From Lacticaseibacillus baoqingensis (GTDB lineage: Bacteria; Bacillota; Bacilli; Lactobacillales; Lactobacillaceae): a stretch of 64,000 nt of DNA. The DNA lies in the NCBI RefSeq assembly GCF_003946165.1, contig NZ_RHOI01000001.1:62001-126000 (forward strand), given 5' to 3'. This document shows positions 17,240 through 25,617 of the stretch, in pieces. The position numbers were made by a program, and so were the translations under genes. The notes below the pieces were generated by a model. The model was not told the DNA's origin. It was given only the letters and a program-made list of their open reading frames with translations, and did no database searches. Positions within the stretch are counted from its first letter, which is position 1. Each line of letters begins with the position of its first letter.

Positions 17240-17428
17240 CCGTTGACAAAGAAGAAATCCAAATACCAGCTGCAGTGAGACTACGGTCGGTGCGAGTAGT
17301 CGCTGGTCAGGATGGCGCGCTTTTGAGGGTGAAACAAATAATGAAGTGGACCGATCGGTCAATTAGAGTGGTACCGCGGGGAAACTCGTCTCTTTCAGCA
17401 ACAAGATGAAAGCGACGAGTTTTTTCGT
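17240..17428 (+). ncRNA. T-box leader (arginine) upstream of argS
   Basis: The antiterminator core GAGTGGTACCGCGG (17366-17379) is followed by a terminator hairpin ACTCGTC/GACGAGT with TTTTTT (17383-17427), and argS starts 21 bases later. T-box leaders let uncharged tRNA stabilise the antiterminator so that the synthetase gene is read when its amino acid is scarce. The likely specifier codon is CGC at 17316-17318 in the GGCGCGCTTTTGAGG segment, which aligns with ACC in the thrS leader; this assignment is inference. The 5' limit is approximate and no clear promoter was found. Confidence 0.8.
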
Positions 17429-17448
17429 GGTCAAATTAGGAGGAACTC

Positions 17449-19131
17449 ATGGATTTCAAACAACAAGTCGTGGCAACCTTGCACAGCGCGTTACATGATC
17501 AACTAGATGACCAGCAATTGACACAATTATTGGAAACGCCGAAGACCTCAGACCTTGGGGATTATGCGTTTCCTACCTTTGCGTTAGCCAAGATCTATCA
17601 TCAAGCCCCGAAGCAGATCGCCAGTGACTTAGCGGCACAATTAGATGCGACGCCTTATGAAAAGATCCAAGCGGTAGGCGGCTATGTCAACTTCTTCTTG
17701 GATAAAGTAAGCTTTGCACATGCTGTGTTGACCACTATTGCCAAAGACCCCCAGCATTATGGCGATGCGCAGCTTGGTCAAGGCAATGTGCCGATCGATA
17801 TGTCCAGCCCCAATATTGCCAAACCCATGAGCATGGGCCACTTGCGGTCAACCGTGATCGGCAATGCGTTAGCGAACATTTTAGCCAAAGTCGGCTACAG
17901 CCCGATCAAGATCAATCATTTAGGCGATTGGGGCACCCAATTTGGCAAGTTGATCGTGGCTTATCGCAAGTGGGGGAGTGAAGCGGATGTCAAAAAAGAC
18001 CCGATCCACTACTTAGTCCAATATTATGTGCAATTTCATGAAGAAGCGGAAACCGATCCGACCTTAGATGATGAAGCCCGTGCTGTGTTCAAGCAACTCG
18101 AAGATGGCGATCAAGAAGTTTACAAGTTGTGGTCTTGGTTCCGTGAAGAATCGCTGAAAGAATTCACGCGGATCTATGACTTATTAGGCGTGACGTTTGA
18201 CTCTTATAATGGCGAAGCATTTTACAATGATAAGATGGACGCCGTAGTTGCGGATTTAGAGCAAAAACATTTGTTAAAAGCCAGCCAAGGTGCTGAAATC
18301 GTTGATTTATCCAAGTACGATCTCAATCCCGCCTTGATCAAAAAATCAGATGGGGCAACGCTTTATATGACGCGTGATCTGGCGGCAGCGTTTTACCGGC
18401 ATGATCAGTATCACTTTGTGCAAAGCTTATATGTCGTTGGCAATGAACAACGCGAGCATTTCGATCAGCTCAAAGCGGTGATCAAAGAAATGGGCCATGA
18501 TTGGGCCGATGACATTCACCACATTCCCTTTGGCTTGATCACGTCAGGCGGTAAGAAATTGTCCACTCGCAAAGGCAATATCATCTTATTGGAGCGCGTC
18601 TTAAACGATGCCATCGTGCTGGCCAAGCAGCAAATCGCTGAAAAGCACCCAGATCTGGCCAATGCTGATCAAGTGGCACATGATGTCGGCGTCGGTGCAG
18701 TGGTCTTTCATGATCTTAAGAATGAACGGCTCGACAGTTTTGACTTTAATTTGGAAGAAGTCGTGCGCTTTGAAGGTGAAACTGGTCCGTATGTCCAATA
18801 TACCAACGCTCGGGCGAATAGTATCTTGCGCAAGACCACGATCCAACCAGCTGCTGAAGTGGCATTGACGGATCAAAATGCCTGGGATGTGCTCAAAGCT
18901 TTAGGCGACTTCCCGCATGTGGTGGTCCGCGCGGCGCAAGCTTATGAACCGTCGATCGTTGCCAAGTATGCGCTGCGCTTGGCCAAGGCGTTCAACAAGT
19001 ATTATGCCAACACCAAGGTCTTAGTCGATGATGCCGAATTACCCGCACGTTTAGCGCTAGTCCAAGCAACTAGTCAAATTTTGACCGCGGCTTTGGCATT
19101 GTTAGGCGTGCAAGCGCCCGCAGAGATGTAG
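17449..19131 (+). CDS. argS: Arginyl-tRNA synthetase
   Basis: ArgS charges tRNA-Arg in the cytoplasm. The 560-aa class I enzyme has an N-terminal Add-1 domain, the HIGH-equivalent region SSPNIAKPMSMGHLRST near residue 120-135, the LGDWGTQFGKL segment, a KMSKS-equivalent loop GGKKLSTRKGN (ArgRS enzymes commonly have a degenerate one) and a helical DALR anticodon-binding C-terminus. An AGGAGGAACTC site precedes the ATG. Expression appears to be governed by the T-box leader directly upstream. argR follows 45 bases downstream with its own promoter, an arrangement known in lactobacilli. Confidence 0.97.
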   Translation: MDFKQQVVATLHSALHDQLDDQQLTQLLETPKTSDLGDYAFPTFALAKIYHQAPKQIASDLAAQLDATPYEKIQAVGGYVNFFLDKVSFAHAVLTTIAKDPQHYGDAQLGQGNVPIDMSSPNIAKPMSMGHLRSTVIGNALANILAKVGYSPIKINHLGDWGTQFGKLIVAYRKWGSEADVKKDPIHYLVQYYVQFHEEAETDPTLDDEARAVFKQLEDGDQEVYKLWSWFREESLKEFTRIYDLLGVTFDSYNGEAFYNDKMDAVVADLEQKHLLKASQGAEIVDLSKYDLNPALIKKSDGATLYMTRDLAAAFYRHDQYHFVQSLYVVGNEQREHFDQLKAVIKEMGHDWADDIHHIPFGLITSGGKKLSTRKGNIILLERVLNDAIVLAKQQIAEKHPDLANADQVAHDVGVGAVVFHDLKNERLDSFDFNLEEVVRFEGETGPYVQYTNARANSILRKTTIQPAAEVALTDQNAWDVLKALGDFPHVVVRAAQAYEPSIVAKYALRLAKAFNKYYANTKVLVDDAELPARLALVQATSQILTAALALLGVQAPAEM

Positions 19132-19136
19132 GATTA

Positions 19137-19163
19137 TGCTATACTGTGAATAGATATTCACAG
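19137..19163 (+). promoter_or_regulatory. argR promoter with overlapping ArgR-type operator
   Basis: TGCTATACT (19137-19145) is an extended -10. The perfect inverted repeat CTGTGAATAGATATTCACAG (19144-19163) overlaps its 3' edge and the expected transcription start. Size, AT-rich centre and TGAAT/ATTCA arms resemble ARG boxes, so ArgR probably represses its own gene. Confidence 0.7.
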
Positions 19164-19176
19164 TTGAGGTGATCCC

Positions 19177-19632
19177 ATGAATAAAACCGAGCGTCAAAAC
19201 ACATTAGCACGAATCATTAACCAAAAAGTGATCAGCACCCAAGACGAATTGTTGGCTGAGTTGAAACAAGCGGGGATCGAAGCCACGCAAGCCACGATCT
19301 CGCGGGATATCCGCGAATTGCGCATCGTTAAAGCCCAAGATGCGACTGGCACACTGCGGTACACGATCTTTCGCGGCGATTCAGAATCACAACTTGAACG
19401 ACTGGGCAATTCGATCCGCGAAGTCGGGTTATCGATCACGCGGGTGCAATTCATGAATGTGATCAAGACGCTGCCGAGTAATGGGAACTTGTTAGCGGCG
19501 ATCATTGACGATATCAAGTTTTCGCAAGTCGTCGGCACCTTAGCCGGCCATGATACGATCGTTGTGATCTCGCCGGATGAAGATAGTGCCATTTGGTTCA
19601 ATCAGCAATATGATCGCGCCTTTAGCGATTAA
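19177..19632 (+). CDS. argR: Arginine repressor ArgR/AhrC family
   Basis: The 151-aa regulator has the N-terminal winged-helix domain (RQNTLARIINQKVISTQDEL in part, then TQATISRDIRELRIVK, whose SR motif contacts DNA) and a C-terminal hexamerisation and arginine-binding domain with LLAAIIDDIKFSQVVGTLAGHDTIVVI (in parts, GHDT being conserved). It normally represses biosynthesis or activates catabolism of arginine in response to arginine. A GAGGTGATCCC site precedes the ATG. The gene lies behind argS, and an ArgR-like palindrome overlaps its promoter, which suggests autoregulation. Lactobacilli often have a second ArgR-type protein; only one is in this window. Confidence 0.94.
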   Translation: MNKTERQNTLARIINQKVISTQDELLAELKQAGIEATQATISRDIRELRIVKAQDATGTLRYTIFRGDSESQLERLGNSIREVGLSITRVQFMNVIKTLPSNGNLLAAIIDDIKFSQVVGTLAGHDTIVVISPDEDSAIWFNQQYDRAFSD

Positions 19633-19650
19633 CGCCATCACCATGCAAAC

Positions 19651-19700
19651 AAGCGGTGCTGCCTTGCGACTCAATCGAGTCAACTGGGCAGCACCGCTTA
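19651..19700. terminator. Long hairpin between argR and the pseudouridine synthase
   Basis: AAGCGGTGCTGCC (19651-19663) pairs with GGCAGCACCGCTT (19687-19699), with GACTC/GAGTC nested in the loop. T-rich bases follow on both strands but there is no pure T-run. It is a probable bidirectional terminator. Confidence 0.7.
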
Positions 19701-19716
19701 TTTGCTCAGGCGGGCG

Positions 19717-20553
19717 TCAAAAAGGGGCTGGGCTTTTGACCGTGTGCCAGCGGTCGCCTAAAGGCTCTTGCCAAGTCAGTTCTGCCGCATGCAGCATCAA
19801 GCGCTTGGCATTAGTCACAGGCGCATACAGCGGGTCGCCAATGATGGCAAAGCCCAAATGGGCCAAGTGCACGCGCAGTTGATGGGTGCGCCCAGTCGCC
19901 AAGGTCAGCCAAACCCGGTCAAAAGCTTGTGAGCGCTGGATGACGCGATAATGGGTAATGGCAAATTCGCCATCTGCGCGTACTTGGCGTTTGCGTTTAT
20001 CTGTTGGATCATGGCCGATCGGCGCATCGATCGTGCCGCTGGCCGCCAAGCCGTGCGGCACTAACGCCACATAGCTGCGCTGCATGGCTTTGGTGGCCAG
20101 CTGCTGATCGATCAAGGCTTGGGTGAGGGGATTTTTGGCGATCAGCGTTAAGCCGCTGGTGGCCATATCCAAGCGATGGGTGATGTAAGCCGGGTTTGGC
20201 GCTAGGTAATTGGCCACGGCATTCATCAAGGTGTGCCGTTCGCCAGGCTGATTCGGATGGGTCTTGATCCCGGCAGGCTTGTTGACCACGAGGACTTGCG
20301 CATCTTCATACACGATCGTCAACGGCGCATCATCTTTTTGATAAGTCGTCACCGGCGGGGTCGTTAAGTGGATGGTGACTTGCTCCCCAGCAGCAACAGG
20401 CAAGTTGGCATAGCGATATTGGCCATTGATCAAGATCGCTTGATGCTTGCGCAGCCAAAAACGGTAGCGCTTAGGCACGTGCCAAGCTTGCAGCAAAGCG
20501 GTGACTTGCGGATAAGCTTGGGTAATTTCAGTGTGCAGGGTAAATTCGGGCAT
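19717..20553 (-). CDS. RluA-family 23S rRNA/tRNA pseudouridine synthase
   Basis: The 278-aa protein has an S4-like N-terminal part (LRKHQAILINGQYRY) and an RluA/RluD catalytic domain with VVNKPAGIKTHPN, the active-site motif HRLDMATSGLTL (catalytic Asp in HRLD) and GRTHQLRVHLAHLGFAIIGD. It isomerises specific uridines in RNA; the target sites cannot be told from sequence, and Bacillota carry several paralogues (RluD-like, YjbO, YlyB). The start is ATG at 20553 behind AAAAGGACTCCGCCTT; a longer frame to 20604 runs into the promoter region of the divergent PBP gene. Confidence 0.9.
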   Translation of the reverse strand: MPEFTLHTEITQAYPQVTALLQAWHVPKRYRFWLRKHQAILINGQYRYANLPVAAGEQVTIHLTTPPVTTYQKDDAPLTIVYEDAQVLVVNKPAGIKTHPNQPGERHTLMNAVANYLAPNPAYITHRLDMATSGLTLIAKNPLTQALIDQQLATKAMQRSYVALVPHGLAASGTIDAPIGHDPTDKRKRQVRADGEFAITHYRVIQRSQAFDRVWLTLATGRTHQLRVHLAHLGFAIIGDPLYAPVTNAKRLMLHAAELTWQEPLGDRWHTVKSPAPF

Positions 20554-20631
20554 AAGGCGGAGTCCTTTTCGTTGAGATTCGGTTAAAGTTATATCAGACC
20601 TCAAGGCTGTCGCAATGCGTATGCTACAATG

Positions 20632-20640
20632 TTGAGGACC
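20632..20640 (+). promoter_or_regulatory. Extended -10 promoter of the class A PBP gene
   Basis: TGCTACAAT (20632-20640) lies 18 bases before the GTG start. No good -35 is seen. Confidence 0.4.
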
Positions 20641-20657
20641 ATCATAGGAGGACTATT

Positions 20658-22730
20658 GTGACATACCTCAAGCAATTTTGGGCGTGGGTCGCCCCTTATC
20701 TAAAGCGCATCGGGCGCGCGATCGCTTGGGTCTTTCGGCGGTTTCAGTTGATCCGTTGGGGCGTGTTGATCGTGTTGACGGTGATTTTATGCGCCAGTGC
20801 CTTTTTTACGTATAAGGCTAAAACCGCTGATGTTCAAGACATCAAGTCGACCTTACAAACTAAAACGATCATTTATGATCGCAAGAACCAAGTTGCCGGC
20901 TCATTGTATGGGCAAAAAGGCACTTATGTCGAGTTGGAGCAGATCTCGCCAGCGATTCAAAATGCGGTGCTGTCGACGGAAGACCGGACATTTTACAGCA
21001 ACTGGGGCTTTTCGATCAAAGGCATCTTGCGTTCGATGCTCAATTTGGTCATCCATCGCGGCGAGATCACTGGCGGCGGTTCGACCATCACCCAGCAGCT
21101 GGCCAAAAACACCTTGTTGACCCAACAGCAAAGCTACTTGCGCAAGGCGCAAGAACTGTTTTTGGCGGTGCAATTAACTAAAGTGTACTCTAAAAAAGAC
21201 ATCTTGACGATGTACCTCAACAACGCCTATTTCGGCAATGGCGTGTGGGGCGTAGAAGATGCTTCTGAGCGTTATTTTGGCAAGCATGCCAGCGAACTCG
21301 ACGCTTCTGAAGGCGCCACTTTAGCCGCCATGCTGCGCAGTCCCAGCTACTACAATCCAGTCGAACACATGGATCACGCCATCGCTCGGCGCAATTTGAT
21401 CTTAGGATTGATGGTGGACAACCACAAGCTGACGCAAACACAAGCGCAAGCCGCCAAAAGTGCCACGTTGGCGTTACAAGACAACTATTCTGCCAACAAT
21501 GGTGAAAAATATCCCTACTTTTTTGATTCTGTGATCGAAGAAGCGCAAAAAGACGGGATCTCGCAAGATGATATTGTCAATAAAGGCTATAAAGTCTACA
21601 CCACGCTAGATCCTGCTTATCAAACTGAAATGCAAACCGCTTTTGCCAATGATGCCAACTTCCCGGCCAATGCCGCAGACGGCACGCCGGCGCAAGCGGC
21701 CAGTATCGCCGTTGATCCGGATACTGGCGGGGTATTAGCAGTCGTCGGCGCGCGCGGGACGCATGTCTACTTAGGGTTCAATTACGCCACCCAATTGCAG
21801 CGCAGCCCGGGATCCACGATCAAACCGTTGATGGTGTATACGCCGGCGTTGGAGCATGGGTATGCGTATGACTCAACGCTGGTCGACAAGAAGCTCAGTT
21901 ACGGGAAAAATGATTATACCCCAACGAATGCGACCGGGACTTACACCGACAGTTTGCCGATGTATTTGGCGCTGGCTAACTCCGTGAACACCAGTGCCGT
22001 GTGGCTGCTCAACAAGATCGGCGTGCAAACTGGCGTCAAGAGTTTGGCCCGCTTTGGCATCAGCTTGAAGAAGAAAGATCAGAATCTGGCGGCCGCATTA
22101 GGCGGGGTCACCACCGGCTTTTCACCGGAGATCATGGCGCGGGCTTATTCTGCGTTTGCCAATGGCGGCTATTTGCCGCAGACGCATTTTATCCGCAAAA
22201 TCGTGGATGCGACCGGCAAAACAGTCGTGGATCATTCAGACTACTCAAAAAAGCGGATCATCAAAGCCAAAGTCGCCAAGTCAATGACCAGCATGATGCT
22301 TGGGACCTTCAAATATGGGACCGGCACGTCGGCAGCACCATCAGGTTACACCGTGGCAGGTAAAACCGGCTCGACTGAAGTGCCCGCCGACTGGGGTTAT
22401 GGGACGCGCGATCAGTGGGTCGTTGGCTATACCCCAGATATCGTTGTGGCGACATGGACCGGTTTTGCTGCGACTAATAGCACGCATTTTCTGCAAGGTA
22501 CCAGTGAGTCAGGGGTCGCGCCGATTTTCAAGGCAGAAATGGAAAACATCTTGCCAAGTACCCCGCAAACCAGCTTTGATACTAAAGATGCCAAACAGCT
22601 GGCAGAATTACAAACCCCAGACGCGACGAACAGCGGCGCTGATCTTTGGTCCAACGTGCAAAACGGACTCAATAGTGCTAAGCAGAAGGTCAATGAATGG
22701 TATAATGAGATCAAGGGTCTGTTCAACTGA
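20658..22730 (+). CDS. Class A penicillin-binding protein (glycosyltransferase / transpeptidase)
   Basis: The 690-aa protein polymerises and cross-links peptidoglycan outside the membrane. A basic cytoplasmic N-terminus precedes one helix at about residues 34-55. The GT51 domain has STEDRTFYSNWGF with the catalytic Glu, and GGGSTITQQLAKN. The transpeptidase domain has SPGSTIKPLMVY (SxxK serine), ANSVNTS (SxN) and AGKTGSTEVP (KTG box). The C-terminus is a short amphipathic helical tail. Length and order fit the PBP2A/PBP1A group of lactobacilli (B. subtilis PbpF/PbpG-like). The start is GTG 20658 behind AGGAGGACTATT. A YlbF-like gene follows after 32 bases, probably on the same transcript. Confidence 0.92.
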   Translation: MTYLKQFWAWVAPYLKRIGRAIAWVFRRFQLIRWGVLIVLTVILCASAFFTYKAKTADVQDIKSTLQTKTIIYDRKNQVAGSLYGQKGTYVELEQISPAIQNAVLSTEDRTFYSNWGFSIKGILRSMLNLVIHRGEITGGGSTITQQLAKNTLLTQQQSYLRKAQELFLAVQLTKVYSKKDILTMYLNNAYFGNGVWGVEDASERYFGKHASELDASEGATLAAMLRSPSYYNPVEHMDHAIARRNLILGLMVDNHKLTQTQAQAAKSATLALQDNYSANNGEKYPYFFDSVIEEAQKDGISQDDIVNKGYKVYTTLDPAYQTEMQTAFANDANFPANAADGTPAQAASIAVDPDTGGVLAVVGARGTHVYLGFNYATQLQRSPGSTIKPLMVYTPALEHGYAYDSTLVDKKLSYGKNDYTPTNATGTYTDSLPMYLALANSVNTSAVWLLNKIGVQTGVKSLARFGISLKKKDQNLAAALGGVTTGFSPEIMARAYSAFANGGYLPQTHFIRKIVDATGKTVVDHSDYSKKRIIKAKVAKSMTSMMLGTFKYGTGTSAAPSGYTVAGKTGSTEVPADWGYGTRDQWVVGYTPDIVVATWTGFAATNSTHFLQGTSESGVAPIFKAEMENILPSTPQTSFDTKDAKQLAELQTPDATNSGADLWSNVQNGLNSAKQKVNEWYNEIKGLFN

Positions 22731-22762
22731 TCCAAATAAACCGAAATGAGGCGCCTGATTAT

Positions 22763-23107
22763 ATGGCAAACGTATACGATACCGCATCCCAAATGGCAAA
22801 GGATCTCCAAGAAAGCCAACAGTTCAAAGAGATGAAACATGCTTTTGATATGCTGAAGCTGGATGCCGTGGCTTACGCGCTGTTCCAACAGTTCCAAGAT
22901 AAGCAAATGACGCTGCAACAAAAACAAATGAATGGGCAAGAAGTCACCAACGATGAGATCACAGATCTGCAAACGTTAGGTGAAAAGATGCAAAACATGC
23001 AGCCGATCACCGATTTGATGGTCAAAGAACAAGCTTTATCCCAAATGATGGATGAACTCAACCGGACGATCTCGCAACCGATCGTTGATATCTATCAAGG
23101 TAAATAA
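22763..23107 (+). CDS. YlbF/YheA-family protein
   Basis: The 114-aa, highly helical and Gln/Met-rich protein belongs to the YlbF/YmcA/YheA family by its pattern VYDTASQMAKDLQES, then FQDKQMTLQQKQMNG and a C-terminal helix ending in QPIVDIYQ. In B. subtilis, YmcA, YlbF and YaaT form a complex that affects RNase Y and differentiation; the YheA branch, which this resembles more by lack of a cysteine-rich tail, has no firm role. The ATG is 32 bases after the PBP gene behind a modest GAGGCG site. A hairpin follows the gene. Confidence 0.85.
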   Translation: MANVYDTASQMAKDLQESQQFKEMKHAFDMLKLDAVAYALFQQFQDKQMTLQQKQMNGQEVTNDEITDLQTLGEKMQNMQPITDLMVKEQALSQMMDELNRTISQPIVDIYQGK

Positions 23108-23114
23108 GCGATTA

Positions 23115-23141
23115 GCGGCGCTGAAAGGCGGCGCTTTTTTG
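23115..23141 (+). terminator. Terminator after the YlbF/YheA-family gene
   Basis: GCGGCGCTGAAAGGCGGCGC can fold into a short hairpin directly followed by TTTTTT (23135-23140). Confidence 0.65.
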
Positions 23142-23151
23142 ATGCCTTGCG

Positions 23152-23180
23152 TTGCCTTTTAGCAATAAAATCGCTATCAT
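23152..23180 (+). promoter_or_regulatory. Promoter of yhaM
   Basis: TTGCCT (23152-23157) and TATCAT (23175-23180) are spaced by 17 bases, about 40 bases before the yhaM start. Confidence 0.6.
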
Positions 23181-23219
23181 CGAAGTAGTCCGAATGTGAC
23201 TTAGAAAAGGTGAAGGTTT

Positions 23220-24188
23220 ATGGCAAAACAATTATTCGATTTTCCCAATGGCGCTGATCTCACGCTGCCGGTTTTGGTCAAGTCTGCTGAAGTGCGCGTC
23301 GCAAAAAATGGTAAAAAATTCATTGCATTTAATTTTCAAGATGCCTCCGGCCATATTTCGGCGAAATTTTGGGATGCTAGTGCCGATGATATTGCGCAAT
23401 TCAAAGCCGGCGAAGTCGTGTTGTTACACGGCAAGCGGGAGTTATATCAAGGCAATCCGCAGATCAAGATCTACAACTTGCGCTTAGCGACGCAAGAAGA
23501 AGGTAATGACCCCACTGCCTATCAAGAACGTGCCCCTGAAACTGCTGATGATATGGGGGAGGAGTTAAACAGCTTTATTTTTGAGATCACCAACCCCAAC
23601 TGGAATCGCATCGTGCGCAAGTTATTGACTGATCATAAGCAGGCGTTTTTAACTTATCCCGCAGCCAAGTCGAACCATCACGCGTTCACTGGCGGGCTGG
23701 CATTTCATACGTTAAGCATTTTGCGCTTGGCGCAAAGCGTGGCTGAGCAATATGCCAGTGTGAATAAAGCGTTGCTATACGCAGGCGCGATCTTGCACGA
23801 TCTCGGCAAAACGCTGGAATTGTCTGGACCGGTGTCAACGGAATACACGATGGAAGGCAATTTGATCGGCCACATCGTCTTGGTCGATGAAGCGGTGGTT
23901 CAAGCCGCCGCCGAATTGCGCATCGACATCCACAACGAAGACATGATCATGCTGCGGCATATGATCTTGAGCCATCACGGCTTGTTGGAATATGGGTCGC
24001 CGGTACGGCCGGCATTGCTGGAAGCGCAGATCTTGCACAATCTTGACGATATGGATGCGCAGATCAACATGCTGACCACAGCTTATCAGCACGTTGATCC
24101 AGGGACTTTTACCGAGCGCTTATTCGGGATGGATAATCGGCGCTTTTACCGGCCGGAAAATGGGAAAGGCTATCCTGATCCCCGTTAA
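23220..24188 (+). CDS. yhaM: 3'-5' exoribonuclease YhaM
   Basis: YhaM is a metal-dependent 3'-5' exonuclease that trims RNA ends in Bacillota. The 322-aa protein has an N-terminal OB-fold (VRVAKNGKKFIAFNFQDASG, then GEVVLLHGKRELYQGNPQIKI) and an HD domain with SNHHAFTGGLAFHTLS, the metal pair in AILHDLGKT, and LSHHGLLEYGSPVRPALLEA. All HD-type His and Asp ligands appear intact. AAAGGTGAAGGTTT lies before the ATG. It has its own promoter and terminator and is convergent with prsA; yhaM and prsA are also near neighbours in B. subtilis. Confidence 0.94.
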   Translation: MAKQLFDFPNGADLTLPVLVKSAEVRVAKNGKKFIAFNFQDASGHISAKFWDASADDIAQFKAGEVVLLHGKRELYQGNPQIKIYNLRLATQEEGNDPTAYQERAPETADDMGEELNSFIFEITNPNWNRIVRKLLTDHKQAFLTYPAAKSNHHAFTGGLAFHTLSILRLAQSVAEQYASVNKALLYAGAILHDLGKTLELSGPVSTEYTMEGNLIGHIVLVDEAVVQAAAELRIDIHNEDMIMLRHMILSHHGLLEYGSPVRPALLEAQILHNLDDMDAQINMLTTAYQHVDPGTFTERLFGMDNRRFYRPENGKGYPDPR

Positions 24189-24204
24189 CAGATCACATCA
24201 TGGC

Positions 24205-24244
24205 AAAAAAAGTACCAGCCCGCTAGCGGACTGGTACTTTTTTA
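24205..24244. terminator. Bidirectional terminator between yhaM and prsA
   Basis: AAAAAAGTACCAG (24205-24217) pairs with CTGGTACTTTTTT (24231-24243). A-run and T-run flank the stem symmetrically. Confidence 0.93.
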
Positions 24245-24248
24245 TTGC

Positions 24249-25169
24249 TTACTTGCTTGCAGAAGGGGTTGTCGAGGTCGTGCTGGAAGCGGAACTGTCT
24301 AAGTAAACAGACAAGACATTCTTCAAGTCGCTATCCTTGATGGTGACATTGGCCTTCTTCAAGACTTTCTTGATCACGCTGGTCATGACCGTGGTATCAG
24401 ATTCCCAGCTGGTATAAAGCTGCTTGGTCAACTCAGCTTTGTGATCAGCTTCTTTGCCCTTAGGGTTGACCTTAACGGCGCGGATCACATGGTAGCCATA
24501 GCTGGTTTTGATCGGTGTCGTGGTGAATTGACCCTTCTTGGTCAGCTTGAAGGCCGCCTTTTTGAAGGTCGAATCTAAGCTCGTGTCGGTGTTGTCAAAA
24601 GCAGGCAGCTTGCCGGCGTTGCTAGAAGTGGCAGTATCCGTGCTGTACTTCTTAGCTAACGCTTTGAAGTTGGCATCGGTATTGTTGGCTGCGAGATTCT
24701 TGGCGATATCGTCAGCCGTTGATTTCTTGGCAACAAGGATATGCTGCACGGTGATCTTTGGCTGATATTTCTTCCATTGCGCATCGATTTGCTTTTGGGT
24801 TGGCTTTTTTAAGTCTTTAAGCGCCACTGCAGACAACAAGGAGGTTTGGATCTGTTCCTTGAAAGTCTTGGTGGTCAAGCCGTTTTGTTGCAATGCGGAA
24901 CTAAAGCTGGAACCGTATTGTTTCTTGACCTTGTTGTATTGGGCGGTGACTTTCTTGCTGGAGACTTTGTCGCCGTATTGCTGCTGCAATGCCTTCAAGA
25001 CGATCATGCTGCGTAAGGTCGATTGGCCGGCACTTGAAGATTTCAATTCTTCATAGTAGTCGTCCTTGGTGATCTTGGCGCCTTTCATGCTGGCAACAGT
25101 ACTGTTGCCGCAACCAGCCAGTGTAGCAGCAAGCAGTAAGCCTGCGATGCCGACGATCCATTTCTTCAT
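24249..25169 (-). CDS. prsA: Peptidyl-prolyl isomerase lipoprotein PrsA
   Basis: PrsA is a membrane-anchored foldase that helps secreted proteins fold outside the cell. The 306-aa protein begins with a lipoprotein signal (KKWIVGIAGLLLAATLAGC, Cys of the lipobox LAGC). A helical NC domain surrounds a parvulin domain at about residues 135-235, seen in VQHILVAKKSTADDIAKNL and IKTSYGYHVIRAV. The C-terminus is Ser/Thr-rich. Lys and Ser content is high, as usual for lactobacillar PrsA. The ATG at 25169 is preceded by TAGGATG, and a GTG at 25178 is an alternative. A possible -10, TATATT, lies at 25225-25220. Confidence 0.94.
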   Translation of the reverse strand: MKKWIVGIAGLLLAATLAGCGNSTVASMKGAKITKDDYYEELKSSSAGQSTLRSMIVLKALQQQYGDKVSSKKVTAQYNKVKKQYGSSFSSALQQNGLTTKTFKEQIQTSLLSAVALKDLKKPTQKQIDAQWKKYQPKITVQHILVAKKSTADDIAKNLAANNTDANFKALAKKYSTDTATSSNAGKLPAFDNTDTSLDSTFKKAAFKLTKKGQFTTTPIKTSYGYHVIRAVKVNPKGKEADHKAELTKQLYTSWESDTTVMTSVIKKVLKKANVTIKDSDLKNVLSVYLDSSASSTTSTTPSASK

Positions 25170-25265
25170 TCTGTACACACATCCTAATTAAAATATTTTG
25201 CAGATTTCGCACGTTGTCTAATATAACACAAGTATCCCATGCCTGTCTGGGGATTCACAGAACCT

Positions 25266-25616
25266 TCATAATTCAGGCGGGGTTTTCAGCTCGGTCGGCG
25301 CGGCGGCTTCCAGGTGGTCAAGCGATTGCGTGATTTGTTGCACATGAGGCTGTGCTTGGAACTCAAAATCCGCAGCCGCCGCTTGAATATCTGCCATCGC
25401 CGGTTTGAGCGTGTCGTCGAGTTCGTGTTTTAAATCGGTCGTCGCCGCTTTGAAGCGGGTGAGGGCGTGCTGCACATCAGTCGTGGCTGTCGTTAAAGAA
25501 TCCAGGTAGGCGCTGATTTGGGCTTGCCGTTTTGGACCTGATTGTTTGGCAGTCAATAAGGCGTACACCGTGCCGGCGGCAGCCCCTAAAAACAAGCCGG
25601 TGGCAAATTTAGCCAT
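25266..25616 (-). CDS. Small YtxH-like membrane-associated protein
   Basis: The 116-aa protein has a short hydrophobic N-terminus with glycine and alanine (FATGLFLGAAAGTVYALLTA, residues 4-23) and then a long amphipathic helical region rich in Ala, Asp and Gln. This is the plan of YtxH-domain or DUF948-type proteins of Bacillota, whose role is poorly known. Its start lies 1 base after the HIT-gene stop, and the ribosome site GGTAGGCGATTAAG covers that stop, so translation is probably coupled. The conserved place next to the HIT gene and prsA suggests an envelope-related job, but this is inference only. Confidence 0.7.
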   Translation of the reverse strand: MAKFATGLFLGAAAGTVYALLTAKQSGPKRQAQISAYLDSLTTATTDVQHALTRFKAATTDLKHELDDTLKPAMADIQAAAADFEFQAQPHVQQITQSLDHLEAAAPTELKTPPEL

Positions 25617-25617
25617 C

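Noticed and set aside
22427-22972. Minus-strand open frame of 181 codons opposite the PBP and YlbF-like genes
   Set aside because: It spans two genes and their gap, with no recognisable domain or ribosome site.
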